DNA of 64,000 bases from Telmatactis stephensoni (taxonomy: Eukaryota > Cnidaria > Anthozoa > Actiniaria > Isophelliidae), in the NCBI GenBank assembly GCA_029948255.1, contig JALIZF010001451.1:186001-250000 (forward strand), given 5' to 3'. The translations under genes were made by a program, and so were the position numbers. Positions within the stretch are counted from its first letter, which is position 1. Each line of letters starts with the position of its first letter. Shown here in pieces: positions 24,001 to 34,500 of this stretch. The notes under the pieces were generated by a model. It made no database searches. It was given only the letters and a program-made list of their open reading frames with translations, and had not been told where the DNA came from.

Positions 24001-24169
24001 GATGCACGAAAGGGAACCCCACCCTCTGTTGACCCTAGGCTCTGAACTAGGTCCAGAATTAGAGCTTTAGCTAGCCCCCCCGAGGTCAACAGAGAGGAAG
24101 GATAGGGAGGTTAAAATGGGCCGAATGAAAAAAGGGGAAACATTCTACCAATGGCTATGGTACGTATTC

Positions 24170-24775
24170 GTTTCTTTTAGCGGTATCCCTCTGTAAATAC
24201 AATGCTTCAAAATGCGTAAACCCGTGGCTCTCCAAGCCACCTTCGCTAGCGGTACTCCTCTATAAATGCAATTCTTTAAATTCGCCACCCCGTGGCTCTC
24301 TAGGTCACCTTCGCTAGCGGTACTCCTGTATCTGTGCGATTCTTTGAAATTCGCAAACCCGTGGCTCTCCCGGCCACCTTCGCTAGCGGTACTCCTCTAT
24401 CTGTGCGATTCTATGAAATTCGCAAACCCGTGGCTCTCCCGGCCACCTTCGCTAGCGGTACTCCTCTATCTGTGCGATTCTATGAAATTCGCAAACCCGT
24501 GGCTCCCCCGGCCACCTTCGCTAGCGGTACTCCTCTATCTGTGCGATTCTATGAAATTCGCAAACCCGTGGCTCTTCTGGCCACCTTCGCTAGCAGTACT
24601 CCTCTATCAATGCAATTCCCAAAATTCGTGAACCCGTGGCCCGGCCACCTTCGCTAGCAGTACTCCTCTATCAATGCAATTCCCAAAATTCGTGAACCCG
24701 TGGCTCTCCTGGCCACCTTCGCTAGCGGTACTCCTCTATCTGTGCGATTCTTTAAAATTCAAACCTCGTGGCTCT
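24170..24775. repeat. 69-bp minisatellite, about 8.5 units
   Basis: Units of 69 bp containing CGCAAACCCGTGGCTCTCC and CACCTTCGCTAGCGGTACTC repeat head to tail (24346 to 24415 and onward). Outer units are more diverged than the central ones. 69 is a multiple of three, so two frames stay open for 107-121 codons with 23-residue repeats; I see no reason to call this a protein. Confidence 0.9.
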
Positions 24776-25556
24776 TAAGGCCACATCAAATATGCGGATT
24801 AATTGAAGTTAAAACGTAGATTTATAATTAGAGCACTAAATAAACAAAGCATAAAACAAATAACTTTACGACTAACGAACTAACTGGAAACAAAGACCGA
24901 AGTTACGAAGCGTAACACAAAGCATGCAAGACGAATGCAAATTACCAAAGTAGGACGCTAATGGCAGTACTGGCCGAGGTAACACAAAATATACAATAAA
25001 CGCGGTTTGGGTTAATGATATAAAGCTTAAAATTTTTAGCCAACGAAAGCCAGTGTAGAAAACGTAAAATAAACCACAAAGAAACAATTATGAAAAAGGA
25101 ATAGAAACGATTGAAAGTCTACCCAAACCGGCAGGCCGACTGATAAAACGAAAATAACAAACTTACAGCAAACTAGGACGAGAAAAACCTAGAAGCGGCT
25201 ACAAATACAAACGACCACTAGCAAAATTGGGAATAAACCCCGGGCAAACCAAGAGAAAATGTCCGAGTCGCAAACACTAAATTACCTCGATATACGTTTA
25301 CCAAAGCGAGCTGGTGCAGTTGTGCTCGCTAACTCTGCTAGCTAGCCATGTTAAGTTTAGACAAGCTTGGTAGAAAGGTGAGAACGTTGAGGCTGCTGAG
25401 AGTACTCAGAGTAAGAATCTTGAATTAGAGCTGGTGGCGGTTGACGATGATGGCAAAGAGCGAAAGTTCACGTTGTGCCGGCGTATCTTGAAGTGACCAC
25501 TCCTAGATCGAGCAGGCTTATTTATACTCTGAGCTATTAATTATGCAGTGAGAATA

Positions 25557-26213
25557 GAACATTGCTGCTTCTAGCGTTTCTTCTTTTTCAAGAAAGCCAA
25601 AGAAATACAGAAAAAGTGCGTCAACTTTCTTTGATTGCTCTTATCTAGAGAGCCCAGATGATGAATTTAAAACTGACTCGAAAATGCCTTTATTTTTATA
25701 ATACTATTTAAAAGGATTTAGAAAAAATAAATAAATAAAAATCAACATTTTTGACGGTTATGTTTGAAGGAAAAAATAGGGTTAGATCATTTGGCCGCGC
25801 ACGACAGCGCACGTCCTTCAACGCGGATAAATCAAATAGCGCTTGTTGCAAAAATTAGCTTACGAGCTGCTTTATTTTGACATAAAATTAAAAATATGGC
25901 TAGATTAATTACCTTTCATAAGAGTAATGTTCCACATAGTCTGCTTCTCAACATTTTTGGATGCCGAAAACTCCATAATTTCTGTGATTTCTTTTCGCTT
26001 TGATGACTCCCCATTACATTGTTCGCCATTTTTTGCAAACCTACTCGGACGGGCTACAGTAACGTGAGTCCTGAGGGGGGGGGGGGGGAGGCTTGGTAGC
26101 TCATTCCAGCGTGAAAATCATGCTGTAAAGCCCGTTTAATGCACGCTGATGAACCAATCAGCTTCCAGAATTTTGTACTGTGCACGAAGTTTTATACTGT
26201 AAACCCTCGTATG
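25557..26213. other. non-coding spacer
   Basis: No gene seen. A G tract of 13 is at 26077-26089, in a likely difficult assembly region. Confidence 0.4.
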
Positions 26214-27966
26214 GGTTGCTATCAATCAGCTGTTGAATCTAATTATCTGCGTTTGGCTGGAGGGCAAAAAATCGGTTTGACATGGGGGTCAGAAGCTGTC
26301 AACCATTAAGAATGCTTTTGAATACTTACAATTCAGCTGATAAAATTAAATTCCGCACGGGCAGCATGTATACAATTTGTCTGCGCATGTCTGTGTTTTG
26401 GGCTTGAAATTCATTTGCATATCGAATGCAAGAAATTTTATGTTGACACAGAATATTTGGCTGGTTATCTCGTTCTTCAAAATTATGTTCAACTACCGAA
26501 ATACTGAGACAACTAAAACATGAGCAGTCTGCCTACCGCTAGTGCGCTGTGGATAATTATCCAGATCGAAGGCACTCCAGATGGGAAAATATCACGCGTC
26601 AAAGTCAGTAGAAAGTTGTGGGAAGGACCAGAACTCCGCACTTTCGAGTTATAATGCTGGCGTTGAATTCATGTATAAGGTAAATCTAGTAATGGATGTC
26701 ATTACCAACATGGTACTGTGTGAATTGGATCCAATAAGAGTACTCTGGACTTCATTGATTGCTGAATAATTAGCCATGTTTACTGGAATCTCGTACTTTT
26801 TCGCGCAAAATTCTTGCAATTCATTCTGAAAATGTTACATCTTTGACGGCGCCCCCCAGCAAAATTATTTAATAATACGCTTTTTCCATGCTTCGTTCTT
26901 ATAAAACAGAGCTTTCTTGGTGGAAACTCCTGGTCCCTCCATGTGATTTCAAGCAATGTTTACAGCCGGGTTCAAGCCTTGTTAAAATTGACATATTTCG
27001 GTATAGCCTATATTTTATAATCTGCAACATTTATCTAGAAGTTAATGACTTGTTTTTATACATGGTGAGGCATACAGTTTGTGCCGTATGAAGCAGCGTT
27101 TTATATTTTATAAAAGAGCAAAAAATTCATCGCTGAAATTTGCATGCAAACAACGTGCTTGGAAACACGTTCACAAAAATGCTTTAGATCACATGTAGGG
27201 ACCACGAGTTTGGACCAAAAAAGCTCAGTTTTGCAAGAAAGAAACGTGGAAAAAGCGAATTACTAAATAAATTTGCTGGGGGGCGCAGTCTAAGATGTAA
27301 AATTTTGAAAGTGAATTGCAAGAATTTTCAGCGACATTCCAGTAAACATGGCTAATTATTAAACGATCGATGGAGTCTAAAATACCCTTATCGGGTCTAA
27401 TCTACACAGTAACTTGTTGTTAATGGCTTCCGCTGCTTAACGTACCTTACATATAAATTTAGCGCCCACAATATTACTCGAAAGTGCGGAGGTCTGGTCC
27501 TTCTCACAACTTTCTACTGACTTTGACGCGCGATATTTTCCCATCTGGAGTGCCTTCAGTTTGGATAATTATCCACAGCGCACTAGCGGTAGGTACACTG
27601 CTCATGTTTTAGTTGTCTTAGTATTTCGGTGGTTTAACATAATTTTGAAGAACGAGATAGCCAGCCAAATATTCTGTGTCAACATAAAATGTCTTGCATT
27701 CGATATGCAAATGAATTTCAAGCCCAAAACACAGACATGCGCAGACAAATTGTATACATGCTCGCACGGGCGGGATATGACATCTATTCTTGGGTTTCAT
27801 GTATGTGACGTCATTTTCAATCTCGTTGGAATTTTCATCAGCTGAAAGACAAGTTTTCAATAGAATATTCTCTGGTTGAGAGCACATGGTGGTCAAACAC
27901 TGACCACCATTTGAAGCAGATAATGAGATTCAACAGCTGTTTGAAACCCAGCAATTGATAGCAACC
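26214..27966. mobile_element. second giant foldback, about 1.75 kb
   Basis: The left arm from GGTTGCTATCAATCAGCTG (26214) is mirrored by CAGCTGTTTG...ATTGATAGCAACC ending at 27966. The pairing continues through GTATACAATTTGTCTGCGCATG, GCGCTGTGGATAATTATCCA, CCAGTAAACATGGCTAATTA and ATCACATG to a centre at about 26,960-27,185. Divergence is higher than in the 13959 palindrome. It ends eight bases before the duplicated first-exon block C begins. Confidence 0.85.
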
Positions 27967-27974
27967 TATTGAAT

Positions 27975-28265
27975 TGCTTTGTCCGCGACTAAACAACCAG
28001 CGAGAGTCGCCGACTAGTTTAGTCTTTTGCATCGCATTCTACAAAATGGCCAACGCCGTATATCAGCCTCGTGGACTAGAGCTCTGGGACATAGTGGTTG
28101 TGATATTATATCTGGTTGTTATACTTGCAATTGGGATATACGTAAGTTATTGCTCGTACTAATGTTCTTGTACATAGCAGAGGGGTCAGAGATTTGGCTC
28201 ATATTCTTGTCGCGTGTCTTCCCAAATAGAGCTAAAGCATGGTTTTCACTAGCGCCACAAACATA
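27975..28265 (+). repeat. SLC5 first-exon block, copy C
   Basis: Matches copy B from GCTTTGTCCGCGACTAAACA through the exon and about 125 bases of intron. A SINE interrupts the similarity at about 28,266. Closest copy to exon 2, so the simplest proximal promoter/first exon. Confidence 0.85.
28046..28141 (+). CDS. SLC5 exon 1, copy C (proximal)
   Basis: Residues 1-32, ATG in the context ACAAAATGG, donor GTAAGT at 28142, phase 0. Predicted peptide identical to copy B. Encodes the N-terminus and TM1. Confidence 0.82.
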
Positions 28266-28550
28266 CCATGAGGAGGCAGCATGGCCGAGTGGTCAGAGCG
28301 TTGGTCTCGTAATCTGGCGGTCCCAGGTTCGATTCCCGCTCTGGCCACTAGCTGAGACTGAATTTGTGCCGATTTCGATTAGTTCAAATTCAGTTTCTCG
28401 GCCATGCTTGTAATGTAGCCAACTGGTTCGCCTCCTCGCCAGTTGGGATTCTTAATCCATTTATGTTTGATTATACTTCATTTCATTTCAGTTCATTTCA
28501 ACCACATTTGATTATATACATATAGATATTTGCGGTATATAAACCTTAAA

Positions 28551-28596
<46 letters not shown>

Positions 28597-31500
28597 TAAT
28601 CTACGTAAGTTATTGGTCGTGCAAAACGTTTTTGAGTCGATGATTTTTACGTAAACGTGCAGTACACGTACCCCCGTAAAGACTCCTTTTTTGATCAAAT
28701 CTTTGATTTGCAGCTTCGATATAGTTAAAATCTACTGAGTGTGAAGCACTAGGAGACCTAGGATCATCCTAGCAGACGAATCATCCTACTTGCTATACAT
28801 TTACTGCATTCTGTTTACATGGAAATTTGTGTCTTCACTTCGAGTACTAGGATCATTCTACTAAACAAAATGCAGTAAGGGGGTGTTTACATGACACTAG
28901 GATCATCCTAGCGCTATAGGATCATCCTAGCAGGCGAATCATCCTACCTGCTATACATTTACTGTATTCTGTTTACATGGAAATTTGTGTCTTCACTTCG
29001 GGTGCTAGGATCATCCTACTAAACAGAATGCAGTAAATGTGGTAGGATGATTCGCCTGCTAGGATGACCCCATAGTGCTAGGATGATCCTAGTGTCATGT
29101 AAACACCGGCCCCTTCGGGTTTCCTGTTGTGTCTCCTATGGTGAGGAATCTTAGCATCCTACGTGGCCTCCTTTATTTCTCATCGATCATAGAGTGATTC
29201 TAATGAACTCGTGGAAGAAAGTTGGCTAATTACTGAGTACTAGTAGATAATGAACAATCGAAGACAATGGGTTTAGAGTCTACTTCTGAATATTATGCGT
29301 ACTATTTTTTCACGGGTTTGTGGACGACTCTAAGGGCCCGATTACATGACGATTTTCAGCCCGGTCTCCTCAACAAATGTATATACCTATTTCATTTAAT
29401 GTTGTCGGCAAAAGCTTACGCGACTCACCCGAAAGGGAGTATGGGTAGAAATTACTAAAGCAATAAAACCACATAAATCAGCCGAACGACAACTCAAAAT
29501 AGCTTGCCTTGACCTCAAACACCAAAGAATTTCACTTGCTGAAGCTAAAATCAAGACCAAACCTGAAAAAGAGTGATTTTTTTCATGATACCCATAGTCC
29601 TTTTCGGTCTTGTCGCGTAGGCTTGAGACCTCTCGTACGACAACCTTTTTTGAAATAGGTGGAGATTACATGGAGAAATTTTGTTGGAAATTTCCAGCCC
29701 GGGTCAAGCTAACCGGGCTGGAAGGTTCAGCCCGACGAAATGGGCTAAAAATTCTCATGTAATCGCGACTGAACATTTCAGCCCGGGCTGAAAACCTGAA
29801 CCACGCTGTATTGTGGCAGCGGAAAGTGTATTGAACAGGCGCTTTGAAGAGGTGACAAAACCTAGCCCGGGCTGGTTTTATCATGTAATCGCGAAAAAAT
29901 TTCAGCCCGGTCAGGAGGGCTGAAAATCGTATTTCACAGTCCGATGAAAATCACTCTAAAAGCGTGCAATGACTTGCGTTATCTAGTATTAAATCGGCAC
30001 TAATTAAACAATAGAAAACAATTAATTGAATCAGCATAATTTAGCACTTGTTTCAACATTTGGTTTTTCAAATATTTTTCCGTTATTATCATATGACCCG
30101 TATTTGACTCTGTGACGTGTGCGCTAGTAAAGTCCGCCGCACACATTGAGAAACTGCGTAAGGAAACTGCCACGAGTGGTGCTTAGGTCAGAAGATTTCT
30201 CTCAGTCTGTATGGCCCTGACCTTGAGCCAAATATTTTTACGCCCGGCCCTCCGCCTACTCAGTCAATAAGTACATAGTCTTCTTTGTCAGACATTCAAA
30301 TAGGGCTAACTATAGGTCTTTGCATGAACTTGTGATTGGTGTAGTTTGCTTTCGTTATCTTTGAAAATATAGCCGTTATCGAGGTTACACGTGTTATCGA
30401 TATATAATGGCTGTAAATGGACAAATAATTGAGAAGCTCAAGAATGCTAATTTTCAACAAAAAGTCAGAGGAGGAAAACGCGCTCATTTGAAAGCAGTTT
30501 GTCTTGAGAGGCGAATGCAAACCAACAAAGTACATCTTCTCAGAATAAAACAAAACAAAACAGAAGCTGAAGGTTTTGCTCTCTTCAACTGACGCAAACT
30601 GTCGAGTTTGTTTGATGATCCCGAGTGAGCTTAGACCTGTAGAATGATTTTATTTAACCCGTGAAGCGTTCTCTGATCAATTGTCTTGTGTGAAATTGAT
30701 GTCGTCCTTATCTTCAGTCACATTTTGTTAACAGGCTACAGTCAAGTCCAGTCGTAACACAGTGAATGGCTATTTCCTGGCTGGGCGATTTATGACATGG
30801 CTACCTGTAAGTACAATGAAGCATTCGTTCAGGAGGGTCCGCAACAAGAGGTTTTCCGAGATACCGGATTAACGTACCGTTATACGGGATTAACGTAACG
30901 TCGTACGGGATTATCGTAACGCCATACGGGATTAACGTAACGTCATACGGGATTAGCGTAACGTCGTACGGGATTAACGTACCGTTATACGGGATTAACG
31001 TAACGTTATACAGGATTAACGTACCGTTATATGGGATTAACGTAGCGTCGTACGGGATTAACGTAACGTCATACGAGATTAACGTAACGTCATACGAGAT
31101 AAACGTAACGTCCACTCTAATCCAGAGAACTATGAAAATTCATCTTTTCCCCTCTGTTTTCGCACCTTAAAAGAACTCCGTTGGTCGACGGAAGGCTTGA
31201 TGCATCGAAACATTTGCTTTCCCATAGACGAAAGAATAAACGCATCGAAAAATTTCCCTCAGTTTTCCAACTAAAAACGCATTCATTAAAATAGTTAATT
31301 TGTGTTCTGAAGAAAAAGCAATCAAACCGCACTTTCTATGCTTCATACATACAGGTGGGCGCGTCAGTCTTTGCTAGTAACATAGGAAGTGAGCACTTCA
31401 TTGGTATGGCTGGCTCTGGAGCTGCCTCAGGAATTGGAGTAGCTGCATACAACTGTAGTGTAAGTACTCGCCTTTTTATAACTCTTTTCCCACAGTCATC

Positions 31501-34500
31501 CCATTCTTCTTCGTTTCTTTTCATCTTTCCGATTCCATCCCCTCCGATTTTCAACCTTCCGTCCCTCTCAGTTACTTTCTGTATCCTCATTGACTCAACT
31601 GCTAAAGTCCTCTTTGTTTAAAGAGGGACAACGCAAAAGTTTAAAACTCCATCCCTTCACTTCCCTTCCATCTCCACCATCCCTCTTGATTCCCTTATCT
31701 TTCATTAGCGTCGTCCTCCCGTTTCTAGGTTTCTTCCTGTTTTTAACATCAAAATTTATTTTGTTCATTTTGCTTATTATCATTTTGTTTTCATTTTTCC
31801 CTAATCAGGCTCTTATATTACTTCCTTTCTTTGGCTTCGTTTTTGTCCCGGTCTACATTGCAGGAGGGGTAAGTTTGGAACAGTTTTCGTTATTGAAGAG
31901 GTTTCAGTGAAATAGTTTCGTCTCTAACCTTTTACTGGTCATCCTTAATTTTCAGCAGACAATGCATCATTTACATTATTTATAGAGTATTCACATGTAT
32001 TCGTGGCAGGCTAAAACGAGTATAGAATTATGAATAACAAGTCAAGCAAAAGCATGATCAGATGATTGAGCCTTCAGGGACGGATCCAGCTTTTTTTAAG
32101 AGGGGGTGCGTTTTTGATGGTAACTTACAAAGCACGCGCGCGTGTGATTTTTCCCGCCACCACAGGCTTCCCGGCCCCAAAACGATTAAAGTAGCAGGCG
32201 CGCGTGGTGTGCTGGTTTTTCCGCCACAAATACAACCACAGCCTTTCCGACCCAAAAACGATTGATGTTTATATTTGAGAAAATCTTTCACCGTCGTTCA
32301 AAAGGGGGGGGTGCGTCCGCACCCAACACACCTTCCCTGGATCCGCCCCTGGCCTTCCATCAGCACTAGAGGGTTATAAACTCACTCCTCTTTTCATGCC
32401 TGTAGCGTCTCAGCTTTTGGTTTAAGGCCATAGGACGAAAAAGGACACTTTGCCAACAAAGAAACTTCTCTAATACTCGTCATTTAATCAAACTATTTAC
32501 TTTAATTCTTGAGACCATTTTTGTATCGGGGATCTTACATTCCATAACGTTCATCGTTTTCCTTGATCGTACGTTATATTAGAGATGATGACTTTTCCAG
32601 AGGTTGGACGACTGTACAAGGTTTAATTCAACACTGTTCTTTTTCTTGAGGATCTTTTTGGCACTTGAATAATTACTTTTTAGATGGATAGAAGTGTCTT
32701 GTTTTCTATATTCATTCCAGTGTTGACCTCTAAACTATTCAATAAGCTATTCTAGGTAACTCACTCTTCAGTAGCTATATAATTAAGAAAGTGCTTGTTG
32801 ACAAGGCTGTGTCAATTTGACCAACTAATACTTGGCTTCGGTGTCCTTGAATTGCAATCTATCTTGCTACTTGCCTCCCTGATTGGATTAGCAAAAAAGA
32901 AAACAAATGGAAAATTTTCTCTCAAAGATGTGGAGCTATTGAAAATTCGTCAATATACTTATTAATATTGTAAAGGCTCAATACTGTCCCCTGTGGTACA
33001 CCACAAAATATATTTAGACTTACTCCCAACTTAAGGATGAAGCGGCAGCGCGTAATTCTTTCGCCTTTCCTCTTTTCATGCTATGACGTTTATATTTTAT
33101 CAGATTTCAACAGTCCCAGAGTACATTCATAAGAGATATGGCGGACAAAGGTTAAGGATTTGGCTGTCAACACTGTCTCTGTTTATGTACGTTTTCACCA
33201 AGATTTCTGTAAGTCAAGTTGTGATGTCACATTCCTGACCACTACTTTCCTTTCTAGAACATTGCAACAAGGGTGATTAAGCTGGATTTCTTTGCAGCAC
33301 ATAAAAAAGACTTAATATTATTTGGCGTGAGATGGGAGGAGTTTTGGAAAAATATACTGCAATCTAATTATTTCAAAATAAAAATTGTGTAACAAAATTT
33401 CCATATAGAAGATCACACAGAAGTCCAGCATAAATAAATTGAGCAATGTTCATACGCAATTTCAATCCTAGAAAAATAGTAAAAATGTATTTACTGTAAA
33501 AATATCATGCATTAACGAGCAAAACCGCCAAACCTCTTCACTCGCCGATACAAAGTCAGATCCTATATTCAAATACGCTAGCAGAGATTGACCTTGGCTA
33601 GTTCGCGAGATTTGCTTTAAATCAGATTGTATTTTTAATTATGTGGTCTTCTTAACAAGAAGTTTTCGGTATTTTCAGCTTCCATATAACTGTTCTTTGC
33701 ACCCTTGTCACAGCTCCTTTTACTCGATCCGTGTAGTTGCACATACATATAATCGATCGTTATTTGAAATACTCATGAGACAGATGGATGATGGGAAACG
33801 ATATTGGAGCACGCACGCGCCCCCTGAAAGAAGACTCCTTGCTTTAAAAAATGGCGCGAAAGCCTTCCCTCACGGTTATTTATGTGCAATGTAGCTTAGT
33901 ATTGGTTTTAATACCCGTATGACGGAGTACTGAGGGAGGGGTGGTTCCCTTAACGATCACTAGAAACAACCGATCGATTTTACTTATCAACCTTTGTAAA
34001 GGCTGATTTACACACTACGATTGTCGGCCCGATATTTTTACAAGGTTTGTTCGGGAAAAGGAAGAATCGGCCCGATTCGCAGAAATTGGCTACAAATTTG
34101 TTCGTGTCGGGCCGATTTTTTGAAAGGACAATCAAATGAATTGGAGCGCAAAAACAATGGATTTCAAATCGGGCCGACGAATCGTGTCGTGTAAATTGGC
34201 CTTATTGATGATTTGGTATTCTAGGTGAACTTGTTCGCTGGAGCTTTATTTATACGTCTTGCCCTTGGATGGAATCTCTACCTCGCCATTCTAGTCATGT
34301 TGTTCATTACGTTCTTGTGCACGGTCACTGGTAAGAGATGTACAGTCCAAATCAACCTACACTATATTCCCGTAAACCAATTTCTTTTGTTTTCCTCGTT
34401 GCTATATATTGCTAACATACTTTTCCTGAAGCTTGTTTACTCTGAGAAAGCCTGACAACTATTTGGCGTTTCAGGACACCCAAATTTGGCGTTATGGCTA

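Larger units (their letters stand above)
20743..25556. mobile_element. unclassified repeat element, unit 2 of a tandem pair, 4.8 kb
   Basis: Starts with the same 68 bp as unit 1 (to 20802) and ends with the same block of about 100 bp (25458-25556). On the minus strand the end block holds GAGTATAAATAAG, a TATA-box-like sequence, as in an LTR or promoter. No reverse transcriptase, integrase or transposase ORF is visible on either strand; ORFs at 21160-22240 are unrecognised. It contains a degraded tRNA-like segment, a short-period degenerate region (22,430-22,790) and a 69-bp minisatellite. A non-autonomous LTR-type or large DNA element are both possible. Confidence 0.45.

Noticed and set aside
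24266..24657. Repeat protein ORFs of 107-121 codons
   Set aside because: They follow from a 69-bp minisatellite period; two overlapping frames are equally open and no start or exon context supports translation.
24170..24775. CRISPR-like regular array
   Set aside because: Whole units are near-identical with no unique spacers, and the genome is eukaryotic.
28273..28350. tRNA gene with A and B boxes
   Set aside because: No good acceptor stem, and it is followed by a SINE body and (TTA)n tail; a tRNA-derived SINE fits better.
30801..31115. 104-aa minus-strand ORF with YDVTLI repeats
   Set aside because: Product of the 21-bp array in intron 2.
32062..32291. Opposed ORFs of 67 and 77 codons
   Set aside because: They lie entirely in the hAT-like MITE of SLC5 intron 4.
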